A stretch of 64,000 nt of DNA, taken from contig NC_039512.1 of NCBI RefSeq assembly GCF_003672135.1, forward strand, positions 7,224,874 through 7,288,873, written 5' to 3'. This stretch comes from Ooceraea biroi. Taxonomy: Eukaryota; Arthropoda; Insecta; Hymenoptera; Formicidae. This document shows, in pieces, positions 22,503 to 35,477 of the stretch. Each line of letters begins with the position of its first letter. Position 1 is the first letter of the stretch. Position numbers and translations under genes: made by a program. The notes beneath the pieces are model-generated. The model was not told where the DNA came from, searched no databases, and saw nothing but the letters and a program-made list of their open reading frames with translations.

Positions 22503-23488
22503 TTCGACGAGGTATGGAAGTGATACGTGTACGTGCTACGGATCCAAGGCCATGTCCGAAATGTGGGAAAATCTATCGATCAGCGCATACATTACGCACT
22601 CATCTAGAAGACAAGCACACTATCTGTCCGGGTTATCGTTGCGTATTATGTGGTACAGTCGCCAAGTCACGGAACTCACTACATTCACACATGTCGAGAC
22701 AGCATCGAGGAATTAGCACGAAGGATCTTCCAGTGTTACAAATGCCAAGTCCGTTTGATCCTGAATTAGCTTCTCGTTTATTTGCTAAGGCTGGAATCAA
22801 AATAAGTGCGGCGGAGTTACGAGCTCGCGCAAGTCCAACAGGACCACGCAGGAATGACGTCAGATTGGAATTACCTCGCGGAAGTGCACCGTCTGAGGCC
22901 GGTAGCAGCATCTGCGGGGGTGATGATCCCGAAGATCTTACTTTGCCCCTTAGCCTTAGGTACAATTCTTCAACACCCAACAACACTGTTATCACTAAGG
23001 TAAGTGGTAGCAGCTCCAGCAAACCCTCAACGGCAACAGCGATTGCTGCTAAATCGCTAGACACGATGCACGGTAGCCGCGAGCCCAACATAGCACCATT
23101 GCATCCTACCAGTCATCACCCGAGTCACGAAGGAAGCGTGATGGGTGAACATATGAATTCGGCACTTTTGGAGACCTATCTGCAGTTAATTGCGGAAAAC
23201 ACAGCCCTTTCGACGATAGGTTCACAGCATGCTGCTATGGCTCACGTAGCTAAAATGCAGATAAACATGAACAAGCATGGCAACCGGAGTTTAATGCCTT
23301 CCTCTGAGGAATATCCTATGATCGGAAGGGATGAGGAGGCCCGAAATACTGGAGTAATTAAGAATGAGGATAGGCAGGATACAATGCACGATAGGCAAAT
23401 TATGGCAGGTGACCTGGCAGAAACATCCGGCGGAGAAGACGAAGAATACAGTGAGAGTGAGGAACCAGATATGACGAAGGCAGAGTAG
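22503..23488 (+). CDS. br: broad alternative terminal exon, Z1-type zinc-finger pair with long conserved tail (partial CDS)
   Basis: This is the best recognised part of the window. The acceptor ATTTATTTTCAG ends at 22502. Two bases (tt) complete the split codon, then 328 codons run to TAG at 23486-23488. Two C2H2 fingers lie at nt 22553-22705: CPKCGKIYRSAHTLRTH with H-x4-H, and CVLCGTVAKSRNSLHSH with H-x4-H. A long conserved block follows, containing GISTKDLPVLQMPS, FDPELASRLFAKAGIKIS and AELRARASPTG. This block matches the Drosophila Broad Z1 isoform as I know it. Further on are DDPEDLT, then LLETYLQLIAENT, and an acidic end with EDEEYSESEE. Br-Z1 is an ecdysone early-response and metamorphosis regulator in insects. 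This is the most 3' Z exon here and the only one with a strong pyrimidine-rich acceptor, so it may be the default choice. The upstream frame from 22466 is intronic. Confidence 0.96.
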
Positions 23489-24685
23489 GTGATACCATTG
23501 TTTTTCATAACAATGATAAACTCCGCGATGCATCATGAACCGCAGCGATTTCATCATTGAGGAAAGAAGACACGTTAGAAACGAGAGGCTTATTCATCCG
23601 CAGACACAGACACAAACGTTCTATTTCCGTTTGTTGTTATCTTGCAGGATGAATTGTGAAGTGGACAAAAATGGACATGATTGAGCTTGCCCATTGTGTC
23701 AAGCTTGGATCACAAAGGCAAGTACGCGCGTATAACATAACACGTATATATAATATTCAATATACGCACACGTACATGCACATCAACCCCCAAATATTCC
23801 ATCCGTCTACCTCAATGCATATAGGTGATAGAACAAACTAAGATGAATCTCAGTAAACGAAAAGATTAAATACTGCTTAATCAGAGGAACAACTAGAAGA
23901 TCAGCTAGAATCATAATGACCACGGACTTGAATACCGTGTAATTGCTTGCAAATCTGAAGAAGCGTTACCGAAAGTGATAGCGAAGCCATTATTTTTCTC
24001 GTTTATTTTCCGAAGGTTTATGGGCCAAAACAATTATAAATCTTATTATTAATATTATTATATGTACGAATGTTGACAAACATATATATCGCTTAAGTTT
24101 ATGAAAATATGGAATGTATGCATTGAAAGCGAAGGCAGTAGGGGTTATAATGATTTCATGTGTATCTATTGAATATATGCAGGCGATAGACACGTATGAT
24201 ATGATGATAGGCATATATGTCTATGATGCGGACACATGCAAGCATATATGGCACGCGCATCAATTTAAAATAACGTTCAACTGGATTCTGTTAATCATGA
24301 TTGGCGATTCGTTATTTGATTGATCTATAACTAGACCAAAAGTGTAATGTCTTCTTTTCTATTTACGCGTTACTTTTTCGCGTTAATTTTTCTCGATTTT
24401 TAAAATTATGTTAATATATCACCTATACGACAAATATTATTTCTCGTTTTTATCGATTTAAAAGATACAAAAAGTGTAAAGAAAAATTTAGTACCTGATT
24501 TTACCTCGATTTTTTTGCTCCCACTGTTTCGCTCTTTGCATTCAACATTTTTTCTGGGAATGGTATTTTAGGCTTTGCCATGACTTAGTACTTAAGTCCA
24601 GAATAGAGATTACTCTTGTTAACATTGGCATAAAATGCGAACACGGTATGTAAAAAATATGCCGTACGTAATTCTTAGGAATAAA
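23489..24685 (+). other. br: Probable 3' UTR of the Z1 isoform
   Basis: The sequence downstream of the last Z stop codon has no convincing ORF. Possible poly(A) signals are ATTAAA at 23865-23870 and AATAAA at 24680-24685. The real end of the gene cannot be fixed from sequence alone. Confidence 0.4.
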
Positions 24686-26069
24686 GTTAGTCGATTGCGC
24701 TATCTTTGAAGTTGCAGCTGCGCCTGAAATGCCATAGACTGGAATCGATAGCAAACCGTGACGAGGAGAAGATTAAAGTTCGGGCGATATGGTAAATGTT
24801 TAGTTATTGCTGGCGCGCACGTGAGCTATTTTTTAGTACGGCAGAAACTTTTCCGTTTTCGTAAAGTGAAAAGATCAGCGACCGAAAAACCGTGCAATCG
24901 ATCAATGTGCGTGCGCGACGCGGTGCGCTGTTGAATGGTTCCTACTTGATTACTTAGAGTAAATATTATCAATGACATACATGTGTATAGATATATGCGG
25001 ATATATTTATATACATGTATAGTGTATATGATAATAATAGATAATAACGATAGAGGTAGAAGCGTAAGAAAGAGAAACTTTACATGAACTTTATCAAGAA
25101 ACGTAGTAGTTTGTAGCGACAAGAATAGATTAGACGTGACTGGAAATATTGAAAAGTTGACGTCTTCTCGCACTAGATAACATTATCTTGAACTCTTCAA
25201 CATGTTTGCGATTAATTGTTTTGACCGTTTCTTTAAACACGTATGTGAATAGAATACTGAAAGGAAGAAAAGAATGAACGAAACACGCAATAATTGAAAG
25301 ATCTTTGTGGTCGTTCCCTACATGGGTTTAGGGAATAGAAATAGTGTTTAAAGAGTCACAGAAAACTGACAATATAGGGCGACTTGAAACTAGCAGCAGT
25401 TGCAGCTATTAAAATCCAATTGGTGATCTAAATTAATCCAATGATGATCGAATCATCTTGGGAGACTAGATTTCTTATCCATAGTCTTGCTCATAGACAA
25501 GACTAAGCCATGACACGTGAACCAAAGGGTTGCTATTATGCGTTAATTGGTGCATCCCAATTTCATGCTCTTGCCAACAGTATTGCGTATGGCTTTCACT
25601 CATAATGCTCACGAAACAGGTACTGTTGGACGTGACAATCGGGACGTATCGATTAACAGACTTATCATCAGAAATTTAGCCCGGCATAGAGGAGGAATTC
25701 TTAAGAAGAGTAAAGAGTGCTATAAGTATTATTTCGTTTTAACTGAGAAATTAACAAAAGGTGATCGTGGCGTGACTGGATACGTCCAATACTTTTGTAT
25801 TGGACTCACATGCAACGATGCGCCGCGCTCTTACTCCAGCTGAAATGCTCGAATGAATGATTCTAGCTGCAATATGTAGCTTGCACGCAGATTGCACTAC
25901 GATGATTTCGAACAGTTTTAAATCGCTGATTATAATACCTCGCACCTTACCTTTGGTTCGGGCGTACGTCAAAGTGGTTCGGTACTTTTATTCTATCTGA
26001 CTCGATGCTATGTCGTGTAAGTACATAGTACCATATATATTGAAAAGGAATATACATTTTTTATGGTCA
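24686..26069. other. Intergenic or 3' UTR sequence
   Basis: No recognised gene. A small perfect 9-bp hairpin is present (25784-25792 with 25797-25805). An open frame at 25547-25843 has no family resemblance. Confidence 0.5.
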
Positions 26070-26190
26070 ATTCTATCTTACGCAGATGACCTCACACTTA
26101 TTGCAAGCGGATCCAAGAGTATATAATCGCTTTTTATTGCTGTGGAAAGCCAATCACTGAGTTAGCGAGGTCTAGTTGAACTATGCTAAA
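26070..26190 (+). mobile_element. Relic of a non-LTR retrotransposon reverse transcriptase
   Basis: The frame from 26070 reads ILSYADDLTLIASGSKSI and then a stop at 26124. This carries the YADD catalytic motif and typical following residues of reverse transcriptase. About 50 bases later, in another frame, LNYAK (26176-26190) matches the segment that normally follows about 30-40 residues after YADD in R1/Jockey-type elements. The frame shift and stop show it is dead. The ends of the element are not visible. Confidence 0.6.
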
Positions 26191-29100
26191 TATGTCTGCA
26201 TATTTAGCAATACAGAGCAAAACACTGATTATACACATACATCATACATCAACTTCATCATTACGTTTCAAAATGATGATTATTGACTAATCTAAATTGA
26301 AATTTGCAGTTTCATCGAAATTAGGTTACATAGATAGTTTGTAGGCTAACACAATACTCGAAATATAGTAATCGATTAGTATTTAAGATTTGTTGAGACG
26401 ACAATGAGATAATTTGGCTTTTGAGACAAGTTTGTCACGAGATGCCAAGCAATTATATAGATTTATAATACGATAATGCCCGTGATGATGTGTTCGGAGA
26501 GATTAAGCGTGATCAAAGTGGATACAAGTAGATCATGGAAAGATGCAAAGAATATGACGTTTTCAGTCCGATTAGTATCAAATAATGTAAAATGTGAGAA
26601 GAAAATCCTTATGAAGTTAATCGGCATCTTTATTAAACTAAACATGAATAAATAAACCTCTGTCACTCTCTTAAATATCTTTATATATATATAATAACTA
26701 TCCAAAAAAACTAACTTTTAATGATTTAGATATCTGGGTTACTCTGCTAGACGATTATGTCATCAGTAAAACGCAAATAAAACGGACGTGCTATTGATTG
26801 CCTAAATTTGATAAGCTAAATTGCAGGATAAAGTTAAACTTGACATTGTATATGTGTATACGAATGCAACTGTATACGATCATAACACTTGTATACGATG
26901 TGCGCGGATGTTTAAAAGCGAATACGCGTGATATATAAAATTATGACAGGCACGTATTTATTACCCGCGACATGTTTTATAAAAGCATCCGATATTAGAT
27001 ATTTAACTACGGACATTGCAGCATTCATGGCATCTTTCTCTGTTTTTCTTTTTTATACCTGACGCCTCCACAATTTACGATCTGTATAAGCATTACTAGC
27101 TTTATCCCACAGGGATTCCAATTTAGGATCCGTATTCCCGTGAGTTTAGAGATTTCACATTTTTATTTGGTTGACAATCACATGCATTCCTCATGTGCGA
27201 TAAAAATGATGAGAAATATCGACTCTAATATATAAAAAAGAAGAAAGGGAAAATGCGAAAACAATATTGACCGAAAAGTGTATCCAGGTCTAAATAGGTA
27301 CAAAGAAACCACTTCTTGCCTTGAAGCTCTCTATTATTATGAAAAGAAGCACACCATCTCGCGTAGAGTACAAATTTATTCGCAGGATTACTAAACTTTA
27401 AAGGGCATTGTAAAGATTTTTACTTTTTTAATGAAAGCGGATATTCGCACCTTCTATTTTATGTTTTGTGTTAAACTTTTGTGTTAAACAAACTAGCAAA
27501 GCCATTTTTAATATGAAAAGGATTCTATGTAGTGTTGTATTTGAGAATTATGATTCACAATAATGCTCTACCATAACGTATAAAAGTTTCCAGCTAAAGA
27601 AAAGTTTCATTCTACTTTTTAAAACCAATTAGTATAAAATTATAAACGAAATCGGGATAAATTGGGGTAAATAATGTTCTAAATAAACATATATTATTTC
27701 GTGCTTATCAAATATACTTTGTCACAATACTTGTCTTTATAAAATTGCTATATTACAAAAAAATATATTTCTATTCTATAATATATATTATATATAAAAT
27801 TCTGATATATGTATGTGTGCATGTGTGTCCATATTTCTATATATATCTATATATTTTCTTTCTAGAAAAAAGTAAAAGTCGTTCGAACACAATGATTTGG
27901 AAATTTTTTTTGTGGAAAATTATAATGAAAGATGAGAGATATATAATAATTCAGAAAATAATAAATTATCAGTTAATTTCATTGAATCAAATGACCATGG
28001 TTAGATTCATATCAATGCCAAAACACAATATTTAAACAAAAGAAAAATCTGCACTCTTGATTTGCACGCAAGCAGATTAAGAAGAAGATTAAAAAAATGC
28101 ATTGCTTGCAACCGTATTGCAAAACCTATTAAGAGAGAGTACAAATTTTTGGATTTGATTGTTACTGCACTCGAGACAGTTTCAAGTACGACCTGGAAAC
28201 TAAACGCCATGTAGTATGTATGTGAAAGTCGCCAGGCTCGCCGAAAGCGACAAAATTATATTTTATCGTGAAAAAAATATTTAATTATTTTTATAATTAA
28301 AAGGCAGCAGTTTTTCATTACAAATTTGTTTTGGAAAATGAAAAACTCATTGGCGAGTACTATTTGTATGTTATGAAACGTTTGTTGTATAAAATTGTCG
28401 GAATTAAATCAGGATATTGATGGCCGGGAAGTACTTGTTGCAATACAATCTTGTTGCATCACCTCGTAAGAGGCTCGAATTTTTTATTAAAGATCAAGTG
28501 TGCATTATTCGACATTTAATGTATTTGCAAGATTTGTCATTGAAGGATTATTTTCTGTTCTCAAAAGTGATGATGATAGAAATAACGATGTAATTGAAGA
28601 CATACAACGTGTTCAATTGCATTACATAAGGAATATTTCGAACATATTTTACATATTTTACATATTTTCGTTCTGTGTAAAATAAACAGTAGTTTTTATG
28701 GATATATTAGATTTATATTAGTTATTATGGATTTAGTTATTAAGTATATAGTTATTGTAGTTCATTATCATACGGGGATGCAAGGTTAAACAAAAATTAC
28801 AAAAATTTAATATTTTCTCATTTATATATTGCGGTTTTTTGTTTATATTTTACATTTATAATTAATATTAATTTTTGTATTACTTATGGCTGGAAATTTG
28901 TATACGTCATTGTACACGTGCTATTCGACTTAATTCTTCGTTCAAAAGTATCTAAAAATATTTTCGGCGCAAGACTCTACATCCATTATTTATCATTAGA
29001 GTCATTTTAATTTGCGATTTATTTTGAATTATTTTGAACACAATATACAGTAGGTGCGAATATATATACGAAGATTATAACAATTTCTAAAAAGAAACTA

Positions 29101-32100
29101 AAATTTTAACTGCTGCGAAAACATAATAATTATACAAATCGAAAGAAATATGAAAATTGTACAGGAAAAGAGAAAACGTGCACTTGACTATTTTGTGCGA
29201 ACAAACAAAAATCGATAATACGAGTTAAAATAGATTGATGTTCGTCTTTGTTCAATTTATACATTATATCAAGATACACATCAAGTAACGAGGCAGGTCG
29301 TATATTTTTATACGCGACTTGTCCTATTAAGAGACTACATTTTTCGTATCTTAACAAGGATAACAAGGACAAGCCTGGATCAGTCAAGTTTCTGATAAGC
29401 TTAACCAACTGATTAAAGATTATATTACATGATACTAATATTTTTACTTCTGCTCTATATCTATATCTTAAATATTATAATATAGAATCTGAATCGGCAG
29501 ATTTGTATTTAAAAAACGCCACCAAAACCAATATAATAATTATGGAAGACAAATTTATGATTCGGAGATGCCATAGCGAACAAGCAAGAACACAGAAGTC
29601 GTTTAAACTGATTAAACCATAGCCGCGATAATCTGTCGCATGACGTTTATCATCGTTAATAATTAATAGTGATCTCGTTGATAGATTTCAATCATTTCTT
29701 GATTTTCGTAATAATAAAGTAGCGACTCGCGCGTGCGGAGTTTGCCGGACGTACCCCACAAACATGAATACACGACATTCATACGCAAAGTATCGTTTGT
29801 ATATGCCAGCCATATATATGTATAGTTCATAGTATGTGTATATATATATATTCATTCTATATTCTATATACTTGTGTAATATGTATAGAAGTGGGAGGTT
29901 GGCGGGCTCGGCCTCGTTTGTTCACAAAGAGATGCAAGCGCCGCTTTTATCCTTCTCTGCCCCGACCCTTCCAATGGATCATAGTTTTCTACGACAGTAT
30001 TTATACATACATACTTATATGTATATATATACATACGGATGAACATATATGTCTATATATATACATGTGTACATATATATATTTTTACACAAAAGATTCC
30101 GCAGTCCCAGCGTGATCCGCCATCCTCCCCAACCCCTTTGCCGGGTCAGTCCCATATTGTCATAGTTCATTGAACATAGTCCGCAATAGTCATCTCGAAT
30201 AATGTCACCAATTACAGTATTGCAATAGCTTTTAGAGACAATCGTGTGCGTAAACTGTATAACGTGCCCGGCCGGCGTTCTCCCAATCTCAAAATTATCG
30301 CAGTTGTGTTAATTTTTCGGCGACATAGATTCCAATGTCTGTGAAATTATTTGAAAAACACGTGATAGTTTCTATTTTGAAAGAAAGTTTAAGTCCTTTA
30401 AAACTGTTCATATTATAAAATCGATCCTTGAAGGCACAGCATGCAAATATTGCAGCAATCTTGTCAATAATTATTAATTATATCATATATAATATACCAT
30501 CATATAGCTCTTTATAATAGGTAATACTATCCATATCACATAGAATTTATAAATGTTTGAACATTTATTAAATAGTTTGTAAAAGCAGTTATAAAAGCGA
30601 AAGAATGAAACTTGACGGTTTCTTATTGGATTAATTAATGATTTTATATTAGTTATAATAAATTTAATCAGTACATGGACTAAATCGTCTAACTGCCGGA
30701 AATTTAAATTACCTTTTCTCTTAAATTCAATAATATATTTTGTATGCGATGAAGGACGCAGCGCGCATCAATAAGTCCGTATAGACAGATTTAGCATCTG
30801 GTACGGATTAATTGATCAGCTTTTTGCGCTCATTGAATTTGAGAGAAACTAGTTGTTCCTGGGAACATGCTCGACACATTTTCCCAGAATAAACTTCTAC
30901 ATTGAGTCTTACATAGCAGTCCTATTTCACTCAACAGTAATGTATTTAATTCAGGATATATGCAGATGTATTTGTACTTTGCTGTAGCTTTCGAGGATCG
31001 ATCGTATCTAAAACGGTGCCGCGTAAAAATGCTCCTGCGGCGTCCTGCTGCCCCTTTTCGTCTATTCTAACAGGCAGTAATAAACTTTTTGATGTTACAA
31101 TAGTAACGTATATAAAGGGGACCAGGTCCATATAATTTGAGTGAATTCAGATTTCGATGTGATTGCAAGCGTCGTGACATAGGCAAGTCATCTATACATC
31201 GATTTAAATGTGATTACTAGCATGAACCACATTTTCGTTTAATTGTGCATATAAAATTTTGCACTTGTCGAGAATCTTTTTGTTTTCCGTTTTTCACGGT
31301 TTTTCAATAAAATAAAACTCAATAAAATGTAGTATAACTCTACCGGTATCACTCTATTTCATATCTTCCTCAGGATGGCACAACTAATTGAAAAACGTTA
31401 TCATTGTATGACACAGCCAAATGTGAAATGTTTTACTTTCGTGTTTCCTACTCTAGATAATTTGAGATTTGTGAAAAATTGTTTAATCTGTTACATGTGC
31501 GCGTATATCAAAGAGAGGATACACTGCATATAAGATTCCAAGTCACATGAGTACCATCGCGGTTTATGAATTATCTATAAAATGGTTCTAGTTTTTCTTT
31601 CAACATTTAATCACAGTGAATCTCTTATCTTTTTTCATGGGATTTTTTAAGTTTTACACGCGAGTAGGAAGTTAAGGCGAACGTAGTTAACGCACGGCAG
31701 AACGACAACGCGATATCAGTAACGACCGGAGTTCTGCACAAGGCTATCGGCGATAATAACGCGTGCGAGTTGGAAGCTCGTAAAGACCTCCGAACCGGCC
31801 GAATGTGGTCGCGCAGCTCGCCTTGCTTCCACGGTGATTATAAAGGCGGATTAACGACGCCGTAAATGCGGTAAGCCTTTTACGGACTGTCTGGCCGCCG
31901 CCGCTCATTCGGGAGCGAGCCATGTCTGCTCCCTTGTCCGCTCGGCAAAATGTAAATGTGAAGCTGGAGCAAATAGTCCCAGTCGTAACGACATTCGAAA
32001 TTTGCGAGCGACACATCCGCACATGAATTTTCTCGGCGATTGTTGGTGTCCAGGCGAACGCAAAGTCATGGATAATGACCCTTTGTAAATTCTCGAAGCG

Positions 32101-33617
32101 TTACCGATTCGATCAAGTTAATTCGTCTTTATAAGAACTGACATATATTTTAAAATTAATTTTTCTTAATAACACACGAAATTGCGTGTTTTTTACAAGG
32201 AACACAGTAAAACGTAATTTTTATATGTATCTTCTAATATAAATTCGGACTTCTTATAACTACAGAAAATTTTATTTAGGGAAAACATACATAGATTTGG
32301 AAAGTATACAAATATCTTTTTCTTTCTTCTACAAATATCATCATTTAAATTCGTTTTAATTTTACATTATAAGATATTCCATGAAGTTCATCATTATGCG
32401 TTCTACGTTCGCGTGAAAGACGTTCAGACTTGTGAAACCCGACAGTAATAATAACGAATTTTATATTTCCTATTTGATATAGAGATTCAGACGGAAGACT
32501 AACGAATTAGGAAACATTTGCGCAATTGCGTGTCATACTACAAGCAATACAACTGTAGAACGAAAAGTGCATGCGGGGGTATACGTGCGCACGGCCGGGA
32601 GCGAGCCACCGTCTCAGGTACTTAATAACCGACGCGATATAATAATTACATTATGTAAATGTAATAACAAACTCAGGAAATCTGAAGCAGCCAGGCCGTG
32701 ATACTATACTTATAGAGACTACTACTACTACTACAACTATACTACTACTACTACTATTATTACAGGTGTGGTTCTTACGTTAATCTGATGTAGGCGATTT
32801 GCGTCTTACAGCCTACTATGTTTTGTTTCATTTGTTTATTTGTTTCTTGTTTGTTACGAGATTTTACACAAGTGAAGTCATATGTATTGGTGCATGCGCG
32901 CAAATCCGTTTCTAATCGATTAATTTTGTTAATGAATATAGCAGAAAGATTCCGAACAAGAAATAAAGGGAATTATCTTAAACTAATGAATATAATTTGA
33001 ACTTTATAAAAATTTTTAATTATTTAAAATTAATAAAACATTACTTTTTTAATTTTCTTCAAACGTGTAATGAAATAATTTTGTTTATGAAATGCGTTGA
33101 TTAATATCCAATTTTTAAGTTTTGGACCATTAAATAGAGGAACATTTTTCATAATGTATTTCCGAAATAATAAAGTGCGTGTTAATAAATCCGCGTTGAA
33201 GAAAAAAGTTGAAACGAATTTTCGCGTGCGCATTCACAGTGTAGCAGAAAAGAAATAATTGTGAAATCACCATCAGCTACCTCCATATTATTAAATATCA
33301 CTCTTCTTCTCGCGCTATATTCATGCTCACATATATGGCATATACTACTTTATGGAAATTCATACGTCAACTGCGAATCGTGCGTCTTTATATAATAAAG
33401 TCTCTATAATAATATATTATATACATTTATATTATGTATACATATACAATATTTACATATAGTCATATGTAATAGCAAGATAATACAGCTTCCACGAATT
33501 TAGGTTAAAAAGTTGTCTCTTCTTGCACAGAACAGTCGAGCGAGCATAAATAAGAAATATAACATTTAATAGATCAACCATTCATAGATTTTTGTAATTG
33601 TAATTGATTCGCATGAG
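26191..33617. other. AT-rich intergenic sequence
   Basis: No gene is supported. There are many TA and TATG runs (for example 29820-30090), a GC-richer block with CpG at about 31680-32060, and a CTA triplet repeat. Open frames are short and lack family signatures. Confidence 0.55.
32718..32762 (+). repeat. (CTA)n microsatellite
   Basis: An imperfect trinucleotide tract of act/cta units, interrupted by acaactata, precedes ttacag. Confidence 0.9.
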
Positions 33618-33705
33618 TTTCTCAAATCATATTGCAAAAGTCTGCGATAATCTGTTAATTATACTTAACAGATTATTGTAGACTTTTGCAATATGATTTG
33701 AGAAA
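33618..33705. repeat. Long hairpin: 41-bp inverted repeat with 6-base loop
   Basis: The left arm is 33618-33658 and the right arm 33665-33705, with loop ttatac. The arms pair along all 41 positions; the only two non-identical positions would be G-U pairs when read as + strand RNA. This is longer and more perfect than a usual animal miRNA precursor. A small foldback element or an hpRNA-type siRNA source are alternatives. Confidence 0.85.
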
Positions 33706-35199
33706 TCCACAGAAGCCAGAAATCTAAAAACATCTTTTTAACGCGTAAAACATAAATATAAAAAAAAATGTTTATAAAAGAATTTGCATTTTACATCTTT
33801 AACGATTTTGAGATTGGAATTTTTTCAGAATTATAAGAAAAAAATTATTTTCAGTTATATAAACAACACACACGGATAATCTAAATGCTGTTAGCATTCT
33901 TAATAAACGATTATTCTGCGACTGCGATTAGAAATTCTTGGCTTGATGCGAACTCTCTAATTGTACTTCATAAGAGAAGCAAGAATGAACTACCTCAATT
34001 ACACGATAGTTCACCACAAGATCGTGGGATGTCTATATACACTGTTATGGGCAAAATGATAAGATACTTTATTGAACTTTCGTAAATACCTTTAGAAAAC
34101 ATATGAGTACTTAGTAATACATTATGATTTAAGCATAATAGTTTGTAATTTCTTTCCCCTTTATATGTATTTGTTGTTAATAAATTTAGTTGCTTCATAC
34201 ATTTCATGCATTTGCTGTCTTAATACAAATAGATGTAAGAGATTCTCTAAATTAATTAATCAAGGAAAAACGATAAAGAAACAGGAAAAGAGGAAAAAAG
34301 AAAAACAAAAGAGAGAGAAGTTTTACTATTAAATTGGGAGGAAATAATTTAATATAATTTGCAAATAAAAGAATCTCTTTTTACATTAGTGGTTAATATT
34401 TAACTGTGCTATCATTAGACAATCAGGTTCTTCTTTAATTCCGTTCATAAATCTTCCACCCTTTTATAAACAATTTTCGTAAAGGGGGACAATCGATAAG
34501 ATATAATAGATTATTTTTAGCAATATAAACCACTTTTCTCTCACAGTACTCAAATTATCTTATTTTTCTTTTTATATAAAGATGTAATTGAAAGTTGAGT
34601 TGCATATTTTATTGAAACTTTGAAAAATCTGTATATTTCTCTAATGGATATGTGGGTTTTCTTCGTATATACATACAGGTATATACTAAACATATTTATC
34701 CTTTAAACAAAGTTTTGTGTCTTATCATTTTGTCTATCAGTGTGCTTAAGTCTATACGTACGCTCCCTGATATGTGCAACTCACTCGCGAGATGCATGAC
34801 AATGCACTGCCAGACGCCGCGCTCGACTACTCTGTGATTAACAATGCTGAATTCCAAAATCACAATGCAATACATTGTACTTACAGTCATTTTACGGGTC
34901 GTGAAACCGGTTAGTGATTTTTACAGCTTAATCGATGTAGAATAAAGAGATCGCGTGAACGTGCATGAAATGGAACAAAAGAGAAAGATAAAGAGAATAG
35001 AAATGTGAGAGAATGAATGAAGTACTTAACTTTTGGCTTGGAGCCGTGTTAGGTCACTTTGATTCCGACATTTCGTTTTGAGAATATTTCAGTTAACTTT
35101 ATCAGCGAGAGAAGTAACTATATGAATGGACTGCATGTGTGAATGCATGAATGTGCATTATATGCTTAGATGGTTCTAATCACATACGCGATCACACAT

Positions 35200-35232
<33 letters not shown>

Positions 35233-35332
35233 TACTCTGCATATAGATTACATACATATTAGTGAGAAAGAGAGTTATAAGTATACTTGTACGTGATATT
35301 TTATGATAAATTATAATCAGGGATCTATTATA
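33706..35332. other. AT-rich intergenic sequence with a GA microsatellite
   Basis: No gene is seen. A pure GA run is at 35201-35232. The open frames are not recognised. Confidence 0.55.
35201..35232 (+). repeat. (GA)n microsatellite
   Basis: A GA dinucleotide run of about 32 bases with one interruption near its end. Confidence 0.95.
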
Positions 35333-35475
35333 CAGAGTATTCCAGATCTCATGTGACATCCGTCAGCGGTAAATTCTTATTATGTTCTTGATATTTCTAT
35401 ATTAAGAATTTTATCTCTAGATAATTTGAGAAATATGCTGCTAACGGATATTAATGCAAGGATTGGAACACGCTG
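35333..35475. mobile_element. MITE-like element with about 45-bp imperfect terminal inverted repeats
   Basis: The left end starts CAGAGTATTCCAGATCT and the right end reads, in reverse complement, CAGCGTGTTCCAATCCT. Further inside, atccgtcagcggtaaattct faces atccgttagcagcatatttct. TA flanks both sides (35331-35332 and 35476-35477), as for a Tc1/mariner-type target duplication. At 143 bp it has no coding capacity. Confidence 0.7.
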
Positions 35476-35477
35476 TA

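Noticed and set aside
22633..23091. Antisense frame of 152 codons
   Set aside because: It is a shadow of the Z1 exon on the opposite strand with no recognisable protein.
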